Source of the DNA: Kiloniella sp.
GTDB taxonomy: Bacteria; Pseudomonadota; Alphaproteobacteria; UBA7985
DNA: 36,305 nt
Direction of reading: 5' to 3'
Assembly: GCA_002690455.1 (NCBI GenBank)
Contig: NZET01000001.1
Span: forward strand, 1-36,305
Each line of letters begins with the position of its first letter. Position 1 is the stretch's first letter. The translations under genes were made by a program, and so were the position numbers. Below the pieces are notes generated by a model. It was not told where the DNA came from. It searched no databases and saw nothing but the letters and a program-made list of their open reading frames with translations. Positions 1 through 8,900 of this stretch are shown here, in pieces.

Positions 1-13
1 GCAGTCAAACGGA

Positions 14-36
14 CACGGCGGACGGTGTCCGCCGTG
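14..36 (-). terminator. Perfect 10-bp hairpin, possible terminator of the one-carbon cluster
   Basis: Bases 14-23 and 27-36 form a perfect 10-bp GC-rich inverted repeat with a 3-nt loop. Read on the minus strand it lies downstream of the methyltransferase gene that stops at 277. The bases that follow on that strand contain only a short T-run (TCCGTTTG), so this is a weak intrinsic terminator at best. It could equally belong to a gene left of the window. Confidence 0.3.
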
Positions 37-130
37 ACGGTCTTTAGATCGGATTGCGCGACGCTTGACCCCGCCGCGCGACGCGCAGTCGGGGGCAAGT
101 CGGCGCAACCCTGTCGGTGGGAAGGTCCAG

Positions 131-202
131 CGCTCAAAGCGAAGCGTTTTGAGCGTGACCACAGCAGGTGCGTGGGGGAGGGCCGAAGGCCGCGAAGCGG
201 CC
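131..202. repeat. Two intergenic hairpins
   Basis: Bases 131-138 and 148-155 form an 8-bp inverted repeat (CGCTCAAA / TTTGAGCG). Bases 188-193 and 197-202 form GGCCGC-gaa-GCGGCC. Neither is followed by a T-tract on either strand. With the 14-36 hairpin they make the 1-276 gap hairpin-rich. No gene is supported there: the open frames covering 25-469 run antisense to the methyltransferase and have no family resemblance. Confidence 0.4.
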
Positions 203-276
203 AAGGCCCGAGCGCGCCACCAGCGGCTGCAGGCCAACAGGGCTGGCCACAAAAATGCTACAAACCGATACTCGGT

Positions 277-1206
277 TCAGGCAGCGCGCCGGCGCCCACC
301 ACCACGGCGACCGCGGGTCGTGCCATCAGCACCTTCCGGCGCTGGCTCGCGGTACTTGGCCATCCAGTTCATGCAGGAACTGTCGTGTCCCAACAGTGCG
401 TCGGCCGCACGTACCGACGTCATTTCTTCCGCATGCAGGGGGTTCATGATCGCTGAAGTCATCCCGTAGCCAGCAGCCATTGCCACAAAAATACCGTTCA
501 TCCAGTGTCGGTTCGGCAGGCCGAAGGACACATTTGAGAGGCCACAGGTTGTATTCGCACCCAACTCACGACGGATCTTGGCAACAATTTCAAATGCCTG
601 CTGACTGTAGGTCAGTACAGCGTCTGCAGGCGTTGCACCCAGTGGCATTACCAGCGGATCAATGACGATATCGTGCGCCTTAATACCGTGATCCGCCGCG
701 CGCTGAACAATCTTCTTTGCTACCGCAAAGCGCACCTCTGGGTCCGGCGAAATCCCAGTCTCATCATTACAAATCGCGACAACTGGACAATCATACTTTG
801 CGGCCAAAGGCAGTACGATCTCCAGCGATTCATCTTCACCAGTGACCGAATTAATCAGCGGACGACCGTTGGCCGCCTCGACACCAGCAACCAAAGCTGG
901 CTTGACTGAGCTGTCAACTGCCAACGGCAAATCGGTCAAAGACTGCACGAGGTTGATCATATCAACCAAAATCTTTACCTCATCGCCCATGTGAGGTGGA
1001 ATACCCGCGTTCACGTCGAGCATATGCGCGCCTGCCTCGGTTTGCGAGAGTGCATCACGCTCGACCCGCTCGTAGTTCCCCGACGCCAGTTCTTCGATAA
1101 ATGTTTTGCGGTTGGTTGGGTTCAGCCGCTCACCAATCACGGTAAAGGGCTTATCATCACCGATAACCCACTCGCGGGTTGCGGAAGCGACAATCGTGTG
1201 GGCCAT
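277..1206 (-). CDS. Methyltetrahydrofolate:corrinoid methyltransferase-like protein (pterin-binding family)
   Basis: A 309-residue TIM-barrel protein of the pterin-binding (DHPS-like) family, of the AcsE/MeTr type, which moves a methyl group between methyltetrahydrofolate and a corrinoid protein. Visible family motifs are VIGERLNPTNRK near the N-terminus, LDVNAG, AVDSS, the INSVTGE strand, and GLSNVSFGLPNR, which is highly characteristic of MeTr proteins. The start at 1206 is preceded by GGAG at a suitable distance. The last ~19 residues are an Arg/Gly-rich tail absent from the classical acetogen enzyme. It is the last gene of a minus-strand set with a MetF-like reductase and a PF13769-type protein. 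No corrinoid protein or activating ATPase is visible here, so the methyl donor or acceptor is unknown. Family assignment is firm; direction of the reaction is inference. Confidence 0.88.
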   Translation of the reverse strand: MAHTIVASATREWVIGDDKPFTVIGERLNPTNRKTFIEELASGNYERVERDALSQTEAGAHMLDVNAGIPPHMGDEVKILVDMINLVQSLTDLPLAVDSSVKPALVAGVEAANGRPLINSVTGEDESLEIVLPLAAKYDCPVVAICNDETGISPDPEVRFAVAKKIVQRAADHGIKAHDIVIDPLVMPLGATPADAVLTYSQQAFEIVAKIRRELGANTTCGLSNVSFGLPNRHWMNGIFVAMAAGYGMTSAIMNPLHAEEMTSVRAADALLGHDSSCMNWMAKYREPAPEGADGTTRGRRGGGRRRAA

Positions 1207-1312
1207 GGCAGGGCACTCCGGTAAGGGGGTCGGTCCATTTGTGTGTGGAACTTGGGCTTGGATATTGGCGGTGACAGCTCTTGCCGCTGGCCTGTCGGCG
1301 ACGCCTTATGGC

Positions 1313-2218
1313 TTAGCCGAGGTCAACACTGACCTTCAGCTGATCTTTGCCTGTTACCTCAAAGAGACCATCTTTGAGCGCGTAGGACCATGCTGAGGTT
1401 CGCTTCAGTCCACCGATGGCATACATATGCACGCCACAGATGCCAGCAGTAGGTTCTTCTGTAGCATAGCGGGCAAGTTCAATGACCTGCTTGTCGGGGG
1501 CGTTGATATTCATCAGCTTGGTAACGTCCGCCGCGCGTTTAACCAGAAACTTGATGGAATTGCCGACGCCCGCCGCACGGGAGAAGCCGAGCAGCGTCTT
1601 GATCGTTGCCAACCCTGGTAGGCCGATGCGGATCGGCAGTCGGTTACCTTCGGCGTTGATCCGCCGATCCCAGGCGATAATCGGCTCGGCTTCGAAGGCG
1701 AATTGCGTGACAATATCCAGCGCCGCACCGGTGCGCTCAGCAAAGCCGTTCTTCCAGGCCAGTGCATCCTTGATCAGTTCATCGGTGATGTCCGGTGAGC
1801 CCTCAGGGTGCCCAGCAACAGAAATACGATGAATGCCGGCCTTATCAATCAGGCCGCTTTCCAGAACTGCCATGGAGCTGTCGAAGGGACCCAGCGGATT
1901 ATCGACACCCCCGGCGATGGTCAGTACGTGCTCTACGCCGGCCTCACCAACGTAACGGTCCAAAATATCCCGTAGCATGTCCTCTGACTGGATCGAACGC
2001 GCAGCGATATGCGGGATCGGGCTAAATCCTTCGCTGCGCAGGCGCTTGGCCAGTGTCACGGTCTCATAGACGTCCGAACCGGGCAAAAAGGTTACGTAGA
2101 TCGGCGTGTCGTTGCGCAGACGGGCATTGTAGTCGGGGATCTTGGCCGCCGAATTGGGTGTGGTCTCCACGGTAAAATCGCCGAAGAGCTTCATCACTGC
2201 TGCTTTGGTGTCTGTCAT
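1313..2218 (-). CDS. Methylenetetrahydrofolate reductase-like protein (MetF family)
   Basis: About 301 residues, similar in length to bacterial MetF. MetF is an FAD-dependent enzyme that interconverts 5,10-methylene- and 5-methyl-tetrahydrofolate. Supporting segments are the strand YVTFLPGSD followed by an AKRLRSEGF helix, the HIAARSI strand, a nucleotide-like LTIAGGVDNPLG loop and the AGHPEGSP motif typical of MetF. The frame is open further upstream to 2284, but ATG at 2218 is preferred because AAGGAA lies about 9 bases before it and the longer form would overlap the upstream gene. Its position beside the methyltransferase suggests that it makes or uses the methyl-THF handled by that enzyme. 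The protein is divergent from the methionine-biosynthetic MetF, so a catabolic one-carbon role is likely but unproven. Confidence 0.82.
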   Translation of the reverse strand: MTDTKAAVMKLFGDFTVETTPNSAAKIPDYNARLRNDTPIYVTFLPGSDVYETVTLAKRLRSEGFSPIPHIAARSIQSEDMLRDILDRYVGEAGVEHVLTIAGGVDNPLGPFDSSMAVLESGLIDKAGIHRISVAGHPEGSPDITDELIKDALAWKNGFAERTGAALDIVTQFAFEAEPIIAWDRRINAEGNRLPIRIGLPGLATIKTLLGFSRAAGVGNSIKFLVKRAADVTKLMNINAPDKQVIELARYATEEPTAGICGVHMYAIGGLKRTSAWSYALKDGLFEVTGKDQLKVSVDLG

Positions 2219-2258
2219 GATCTGCGTTCCTTGAATAAGTGGGGGCTGTGCAACAGCT

Positions 2259-2567
2259 TCAAGCCGCACGACCACCGTTAGCAATCAGTGTACGAAGGCG
2301 CTCGGCGTCAAATTCCGCATCTAATGCGGCCGCCTTTGTATCCGCGAGCGCCTGCAACGCTGCGCCCTCTCCCTCGACCTCGACCGGATCAGTGCGCTTG
2401 AACTCAGCGAGATAGTCATCGGTGCTGGTTTCACCATCACGCATCGCCGCAGCATCGACCGCTTTTTCAAAGCGCTCGGGCAGATTTGCTGTGAAACGGG
2501 TCCGGCCCTGCCGGACCTGCACGGTGGTTGGAATATCGCGCCAATAGATGATTTGCATGCTGGCCAT
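2259..2567 (-). CDS. Small conserved protein, PF13769 ('virulence factor') type
   Basis: A 102-residue protein beginning MASMQIIYWRDIP. The IIYWRDIP opening, the LPERFEKAVD helix and the acidic DDYLAEF segment match the small family called 'Virulence_fact' in Pfam. The name is historical and the function is unknown. These proteins are commonly found beside methyl-THF methyltransferase and MetF-like genes, as here, so a role in one-carbon or corrinoid chemistry is more plausible than virulence. ATG at 2567 is chosen over the upstream ATG at 2588 because GAGG lies six bases before it. The gap to the next gene is 40 bp, consistent with one transcript. No signal peptide or membrane segment is present. 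Confidence 0.72.
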   Translation of the reverse strand: MASMQIIYWRDIPTTVQVRQGRTRFTANLPERFEKAVDAAAMRDGETSTDDYLAEFKRTDPVEVEGEGAALQALADTKAAALDAEFDAERLRTLIANGGRAA

Positions 2568-2659
2568 GGGGCACCTCGTATCAGCCATCGTGTGTGGTCT
2601 GGCTATGGAATGATGCAGTCCTGAACAGGAAACTACTGCAAAAACGACCCTTTCAGGTG

Positions 2660-3292
2660 TTATCGGCCCTGTGGGCCAGCAGACGCAGCCCAGTCAGGCG
2701 CGCCGGCCGACGTTTCTTTATGGGCCAGCAGGTCGTTGACATGCTCTTCAGCCTTGCGGGTGCGCTGATCGAAATCAGCACCCTCGATGACCGTATACCG
2801 CGCCCCGCGACGCTTTAGTTCAACGATGCAGCGAGCAAAGAAGGCTTCGCGCCGGGCCTGACGGGCATGCATTCGGATCACGTCTTGGACAAATGGCGTC
2901 TCTGGGGTCAGCAGCAGATAGAGGTCTGGCAGCGCCGCTCCATCCCAGTCATAACCCGGATCCCGGGTTTCGCACAGCAAATCTGACCAGATGGCGGTCT
3001 TGACGACATCCGTATCCTCTACCACCAACCGAGCACCACCCCGCGCCTCGATTTCGTCCCGCAGCATGTCATGCTGGCTGGCAATCTCAGCAAGTTGATG
3101 AGGTTGCCAGTCGGCTTCTTCTATACCAAGTGCATGGGTATAAACCCGCCCGAATTCAGGCATGTATAGGCCCCCAAACCGCCGCGAGAGATGGCGGGCA
3201 AGGGTGGTCTTGCCCGTGCTTTCAGGCCCAAAGACTGTTACCCTCAATAGGGGTGATGCCCCGGTTCCAGAGCCTCTTCCCGACTCAGACAT
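2660..3292 (-). CDS. NadR-like AAA/P-loop kinase (ribosylnicotinamide kinase-type domain)
   Basis: A 210-residue P-loop protein. The Walker A motif GPESTGKTTLARHL sits at about residues 22-35, and VVEDTDVVKTAIWSD resembles the DTD...T..W motif of the kinase domain of NadR, which phosphorylates nicotinamide riboside. There is no N-terminal adenylyltransferase or helix-turn-helix domain, so it is a stand-alone kinase-type protein. Its ATG overlaps the lpdA stop by 8 bases, which implies translational coupling. Coupling of an NAD-related kinase to an NAD-reducing enzyme gene is suggestive, but substrate specificity cannot be read from sequence. It could be another small-molecule kinase of the AAA_28 group. 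Confidence 0.72.
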   Translation of the reverse strand: MSESGRGSGTGASPLLRVTVFGPESTGKTTLARHLSRRFGGLYMPEFGRVYTHALGIEEADWQPHQLAEIASQHDMLRDEIEARGGARLVVEDTDVVKTAIWSDLLCETRDPGYDWDGAALPDLYLLLTPETPFVQDVIRMHARQARREAFFARCIVELKRRGARYTVIEGADFDQRTRKAEEHVNDLLAHKETSAGAPDWAASAGPQGR

Positions 3293-4718
3293 GAATGGCG
3301 CGCTTATCGATCGCCATCGCAGCTTCCTTGACCGCCTCGTTCAGGGTCGGGTGGCCGTGGATGATGTGGATCAGATCTTCATAAGAGCCACCGAATTCCA
3401 TGACTGCCCCCACTTCATGGATGAGCGTCCCTGCATCTTTACCCAGAATATGAGCCCCGAGGAGACGCCCGGTTTCTTTGTGAGCGAGCACTTTAACCAT
3501 GCCGTCGGTCTCACCCATGGCACGGGCCCGCGAATTGGCCTTGAATGGGAACTTACCGACCTTGTAGGGCACGCCAGCGTCTTTAAGGTCTTGTTCGGCA
3601 AAGCCGATATTGGCGACTTCAGGCGCCGTGTAGATGATCCCTGGCACAGTGCCGTAGTCGATACTGACGGCTTGACCTGCGATGATTTCGGCGACGGCCA
3701 CGCCCTCCTTCTCCGCCTTATGTGCCAGCATGGGGCCATCTATGACATCACCGATGGCATAGACTCCCGCGGCCTGCGTCTGAAACCCGCCATCGACGGG
3801 GATGGTTCCCCTCTGGTCCGTCTCAACACCCACGGTCTCCAGCCCTAATCCTGCTGTATAGGGCCGCCGACCAATGGCAACCAGAACCGCATCCGCGGTC
3901 AGGGTTTCGGAGGTTTCCCCCTCTGCAAGGCCTGTAGCGGGCTCGACGACTAGCTTCACCTTCTGGCCATTTGTCTTGGCCTCGATCACACGCTGGCCCA
4001 GACGGAAGCTCAGGCCCTGCCCCTCCAGCGTACGCCGGAACTGGCGCGCAATTTCGTTGTCTAGACCCGGACAAATACGATCGAGGTATTCGACAACCGT
4101 TACACGCGCGCCAAGCCGCTGCCAAACTGACCCCAGCTCAAGCCCGATGACCCCCGCGCCCACGACGATCAGGTGGTTGGGTACCTTCTCAAACTCGAGC
4201 GCCCCGGTCGAGGACACGATGCGTTTCTCGTCGATCTCCGCGCCCGGCAACGGCGTGACTTCGGAACCAGTAGCAATAATGATGTTCTTCGCGCTGACGT
4301 CCTGGTTGTCACCGTCAAGCCCGGCGACACGGATACGCCCTGGGCCGGCAAGGCTGGCCCAGCCTCGGATATAACTGACCTTGTTCTTGGCAAGCAGCAT
4401 TTCGATGCCAGAAGTCAGGCCTTCAACAACCTCATCCTTCTTGGCCATCATCTGCGCCAGGTCGACCGAAATCTTACTCAACCGAATGCCCCAGTCGGCA
4501 AAACTATGATGGGCCTGCGCGACCTGCTCCGAGGCATGAAGCATCGCCTTGGACGGAATGCAGCCAACGTTAAGGCAGGTCCCGCCCAGCGAACCCCGGC
4601 CTTCGATACAAGCTGTCTTCAGGCCCAATTGAGCAGCGCGAATGGCGGCAACATAACCGCCCGGACCTCCACCAATGACGGCAACATCGAAGCTATCTGG
4701 GATTGAAGGGCTGGACAT
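3285..4718 (-). CDS. lpdA: Dihydrolipoyl dehydrogenase (E3)
   Basis: A 477-residue flavoprotein disulfide reductase that reoxidises dihydrolipoyl groups of 2-oxo acid dehydrogenase or glycine cleavage complexes with NAD+. The FAD-binding GGGPGGYVAA is at residues 16-25. The redox-active pair Cys48/Cys53 lies in GGTCLNVGCIPSK. The NAD-binding VVGAGVIGLELGSVW is central, and the C-terminal HGHPTLNE contains the His456/Glu461 catalytic dyad. Length and motif order are complete. ATG at 4718 has AGGAG eight bases upstream. No E1 or E2 genes are adjacent, so it probably serves complexes encoded elsewhere. It is followed by the overlapping NadR-like kinase and may be co-transcribed with the one-carbon genes after a 92-bp gap. 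Confidence 0.96.
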   Translation of the reverse strand: MSSPSIPDSFDVAVIGGGPGGYVAAIRAAQLGLKTACIEGRGSLGGTCLNVGCIPSKAMLHASEQVAQAHHSFADWGIRLSKISVDLAQMMAKKDEVVEGLTSGIEMLLAKNKVSYIRGWASLAGPGRIRVAGLDGDNQDVSAKNIIIATGSEVTPLPGAEIDEKRIVSSTGALEFEKVPNHLIVVGAGVIGLELGSVWQRLGARVTVVEYLDRICPGLDNEIARQFRRTLEGQGLSFRLGQRVIEAKTNGQKVKLVVEPATGLAEGETSETLTADAVLVAIGRRPYTAGLGLETVGVETDQRGTIPVDGGFQTQAAGVYAIGDVIDGPMLAHKAEKEGVAVAEIIAGQAVSIDYGTVPGIIYTAPEVANIGFAEQDLKDAGVPYKVGKFPFKANSRARAMGETDGMVKVLAHKETGRLLGAHILGKDAGTLIHEVGAVMEFGGSYEDLIHIIHGHPTLNEAVKEAAMAIDKRAIHV

Positions 4719-4811
4719 GTGAGGGCTCCTGCAGGTCAGCGCGGGTCGTCTTTAAGGTGCTCAGAGCCTTTAATATAAGCAGGGACAGTCCGGTGCGCGA
4801 TGCTCAATTTT

Positions 4812-4864
4812 GAGGAGGGACCCATCGCGTAGGCGCTTGCGACGCATCGCGGCGTCCCCTCCTC
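4812..4864. repeat. Imperfect inverted repeat upstream of lpdA
   Basis: Arms 4812-4821 (GAGGAGGGAC) and 4854-4864 (GTCCCCTCCTC, one extra C) enclose a GC-rich centre that itself holds partly complementary ATCGCGT and ACGCATCGCG stretches. It lies in the 161-bp gap between two minus-strand genes. No T-tract follows on either strand, so it is not a typical intrinsic terminator. It may be a transcript-stabilising hairpin or a regulatory site. Confidence 0.45.
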
Positions 4865-4879
4865 CACTGGCAGGTTCGA

Positions 4880-5722
4880 TCAATAGCAACCAATCTTGAA
4901 CACCCTTTTGGTGTCATCGCGATAAACCACGTTCAACCGTGTGGGGATCAGATCCATGGTCACCATGGCCGATTCCGGGAAGACGCGATCTGTTGGCTCG
5001 ATCAGGGCGGCTGGAATTTGGAAATATTTCTTGCCCATATAGGGCAAGACGGCAGTCTTTCCGCACGTGTCATCGGGGTCGACTGCGGGTTCGTTATCGT
5101 TCATCAGGGCATTAAGCAAAAGTAACCCACCGAGGACGAGGCCGCCGGTAACAATCTGCTCTTCGAGGCTTGCACCACCACCATCCGATCCAGCACCACT
5201 GCCGGGATCAGCCTCTGGTTCTTCTTCTAGCACAGTGACTTCATCGCCACTGTCGGCTGGAACGCCAGTTGCATCTCCAGCGCCAGCGCCAGCCAAGGCT
5301 GCAACCTCTGCCTCGCTCATACGAGCAAAAATCAGCGTCGAAGAGACGACTTCATCGATCGAGTCGAACTCTCCGAGATAGTCGATCAGGACCTCCCCAT
5401 TAATCAGGTAGGCATCGAATTCGTGAAAATCGTCACTGACTTCCAAGTATGCTTGCCAGCGCACAACCTGACCATCGGCGTCATAGAGCAACTCGGCCCG
5501 GGTTGCACCCCAACTGCATAGCCCTTCGCCGCAGCCCCCAACGACTTCGAGGATTGGGAATTCTGCCGTACCGCGCAGGTTAAGGTAGCGGGGTGCGTTG
5601 TTCTGTTGTCCCAACAGTTTCCAGAACCCAGCCGCGTTGGCGAATTCAGCCGCTGCCGGCGGAGCCAACAGCATCAACAAAGTCAGACAGAGATAGAAAA
5701 CACTGATCAAAAATGCACGCAT
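4880..5722 (-). CDS. Secreted protein with C-terminal I78-like (protease inhibitor) domain
   Basis: A 280-residue exported protein. Residues 1-25 are a clear signal peptide ending PPAAAEF. Residues about 26-140 form an unrecognised domain that opens FWKLLGQQNN and contains a closely spaced Cys pair (GGCGEGLCSW). Residues ~150-190 are Gly/Ala/acidic and low-complexity, and LVLGGLLLLNAL near 193-204 is a short hydrophobic stretch. Residues ~217-280 resemble peptidase inhibitor family I78: Cys220, a hydrophobic stretch, DRVFPESAMVTMD, PTRLNVVYRDD and a final Cys279. That matches the family's R-x-I-x-P, T-x-D-x-x-P-x-R-L-N and terminal Cys pattern. The start has GGGAG about seven bases upstream. 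Inhibitor function is inference from this pattern; the N-terminal part has no assignment. Confidence 0.68.
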   Translation of the reverse strand: MRAFLISVFYLCLTLLMLLAPPAAAEFANAAGFWKLLGQQNNAPRYLNLRGTAEFPILEVVGGCGEGLCSWGATRAELLYDADGQVVRWQAYLEVSDDFHEFDAYLINGEVLIDYLGEFDSIDEVVSSTLIFARMSEAEVAALAGAGAGDATGVPADSGDEVTVLEEEPEADPGSGAGSDGGGASLEEQIVTGGLVLGGLLLLNALMNDNEPAVDPDDTCGKTAVLPYMGKKYFQIPAALIEPTDRVFPESAMVTMDLIPTRLNVVYRDDTKRVFKIGCY

Positions 5723-5913
5723 GGTTATCTCCCCAGAGGTTGAAGGCCGGTAAACGCGCCCGTTTGTGTGGCAGAGTGCGCTGTGGTTTCTGTGCCTGGC
5801 ACAGGCCTTTACGACGTGGCCCCAATGGCGTGCATGATACCGTTTGTTGAACCGTTGGCGATACCTTTAGCGTGGCGAGGCGGGCGACAGCGGCTCGAAA
5901 GGTCGGTCAGCAG

Positions 5914-8900
5914 TCAAAGAATTTCATAGCTCGTATAGTTGTCGTATTCACGAATGATCACTGTTTTCCAGCCGTCGATATCGAAATAGCGGGTAAAATA
6001 AACGCCACCTTCCCGACCGGACGTTGCCTCCCAACCGCAATACGCTTGGTTCTCGTAACCATCATTGTCTAAACCGACCGTGACGGTAACCGGTGCCCCC
6101 GTTGCAGGATTGATCGCGCCCGTAAAAATCCGGCCCGTGCCATTGTCCATAATGGTCACTGTGCCCGTTGGATTCACACTAAGGGTAAAAACTTCACCGT
6201 TGTCTCTCTCATCATCTCGTTCCTCGATGATTGTCGTCCGAACCAGCATTTCACCAACATCGTTCAGCTGGGTCGAACCAGCGACAAAGTCCTCCCACGT
6301 GCTGTTTGCGAAGTCGTAGACCTTCATATCAAAGTTCTGAATAACGGTATCTCCTGAGCCCAAAACACTGAGGTTGTTGAGAACAAGATTGTTCGGCCCC
6401 GCCACCGAATTGATCGCATAGTCGGAGGCTTCATTAACAATGACATCATCGATGAACAGCAGGTCGGTGTCGTTGTCGAGGTTCGTTGCATCTGTATCAG
6501 GGGCGTTCGCGGTCACGGTGCCGGGATACTTTACGCTGGTCCCATCGTCCTTGATGGTTCCGGTACCGACAACGCCGACGCCACTGGCCGGGGTTACGGT
6601 CAACCGAAACTGTTCTGCATCATCAGCAAAGGTGTCCTGTTCATCGGTAATTGAAATGCGGAGGAGGAGCGTACCTGTCCCGTCAATGTTGATCGGGGTT
6701 GTATTATTGAAGACAAGCCAGCTGGCACCATCCCAGTACTCAACATCATTATCGGAAAGTCCGTTAGTAAGGTTCCCACCTGCTGCATCGCCGTCTGCAA
6801 TGGTAATGTCATTGATCTGGGCGTTGACCGCGCCCGTGACGGTGAAGACAGCATGGGAAGACCCCTCGTTGACACTGATATTTTGGATGGCCAACCCAGC
6901 CCCAGTATCATTGTCCTTCGCAGAAACATTGTCCGTCGCCGGAGTGGTGGAGTTGGTTGGGGCCAGATCAGGGTACAGCGTTCCAGTGCCGTCATCCTTG
7001 ATCGTTGCAGTCCCTGTCCCTGCGATGCCGCCGGTGTTGCTCGCCTGCAGCGTGAAGGTCTCGCCGTCATCCGCTATGCCGTCATTGACAACCGCCACGC
7101 GCACCAGCACGTCACCCCCGCCGTCCAGCGCAACTGTCGAACCACCGGCGTACGACGCCCAGGCTGCTCCGTTCCAATACTCAAGAGCGCTGCCATAGTC
7201 TGTACCGCCACCCGTCGCCGTTCCGACACCGGGTAAGCTCAGTGTCACCAACTGGCCTGCTGCTCCGCTGACCGTGAACACCGCATACGGTGAGCCTTCA
7301 TTCACCGTGATGTTGTTCACTGTGACCGCACGGTCATCATCCGGCGTCGTGGCATTGTCGACGGAACCATCGCCTAAGAAAATCGTCCCGGTGCCATCAT
7401 CGGAAATGGTTGCGGTGCCGTTGTCAGTTGTCGCAGTTCCCTGGATGGTCGCGCTGAGGATGAAGGTTTCATCACCTTCACTGGTGGCATCATTATTGAT
7501 CGCAGTCCGCGCGAGGATGGTGCCGGTTACTGACGCAGAGACAGCGGCGATGTAATCTTGCCAGTTCGCACCGCCATCCACTGAATACTGGATCGCAGCC
7601 CCTGAGGAGGCATAGTCGTTGCCGATACCAGCAGTCGCTGTCCCCGACTGTAACGCCAATTCGATGAGCGTGTTGCTCTGGGTCGTTACCTGAAAGACGG
7701 CGTAGCCAGAGGCCTCGTTGACGGAAATATCATTGACCGCAACCGAGGGACTCTGGATCGAAACCTCGTCGATGGATGAGTCTTGTAGCGTATAGCCGGT
7801 GCCGTCAGTGATAATCGCTTCGACGTCGTAGTCTGTCCCTTGAACCAGCGTCTTTCCTTCGGTGACGCCACCGGTAGAGGGGTCATCATTAAGATCGAGA
7901 GACCAGGTCCCGGTGCCATCACCACCGCTGTCAAAGGTAAGGGTCAGCTCTGAGTCATTTTCGTCAAAGAACTGACCGTCGACGGTTAAACTCAGCGTCT
8001 CGCTGTTGCTGCGGTCGATGTCAAAGGTACCCGTGATTACGGGCGTACTATCTGAGGCAATCGTCCCATCTACGGTGACGTAGCCATCCGGCGCATTTGC
8101 CTGCGTTACCGCTAGATATGCGTTAAGGTCATTAACATCGACCGGATCCGCCGACCCGCTGTTGTTATCCCCATCGGTATAGCTGAGACCATTGTTGATC
8201 TTTTCGAGACCGAAGTTTGAGATGCGTCCACTAGCGTGATTGGCGCCACGAATTATCCAATCTTCGCTGCCGGTAACATTTCCGGAATTGTCATAAGTGG
8301 GAATGGGGACAAATGCACCGTTGGCGTAGCGCACTGAGATATCGGTATCGTCGCCAGGCAGAAACCCAAAGGTCTCTGTCGTATTGCCCGTCTTATCCTG
8401 CCAGTTGATCGCGCCACTGATCGAATATGAAGTCCCGTCAGAAAGGACAATCTTGAGGAAACCCGGGATATCGTTGCCTTGCGAGCCACCGTCGACAAAC
8501 TGCCCCGTGTTAGAGTTCTGCTGAAAGAATGAAATTTGGATGTTGAGCGTTGAGAAATTCGTCAGCGCCAATGTTTTGTTTGGGTTTGTGCCCTGATCTC
8601 CGACGATCCCGTTTTCAAACGGAACGCTGAGTGTGGCCATCAGGTGATTGAGCCCCGGCACAGGATCGGCTTCATAACCGGGCAAGTCACGGTCAAGAAA
8701 GGGGCAATATCCGAAATCCAGAAAGTAGGTTCCGCCTAACCGCGAAGGGCCGACAGGCCGCGAACTGGCGAAGACCCTGACGCCGAGAGCCTGAGCGAGA
8801 CGACGGACAAATTGCCGCCCAGAGCCAGCCGCTACGCGGCAGCTGATCAGTTCCAACGCGTCGGCATCCTTCAGCGCTTCGCGAGCTAGCGCGAGCTGAT

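Noticed and set aside
2568-2659. Cobalamin riboswitch before the one-carbon genes
   Set aside because: The gap is only 92 bp and no B12-box-like sequence or suitable multi-stem fold is visible.
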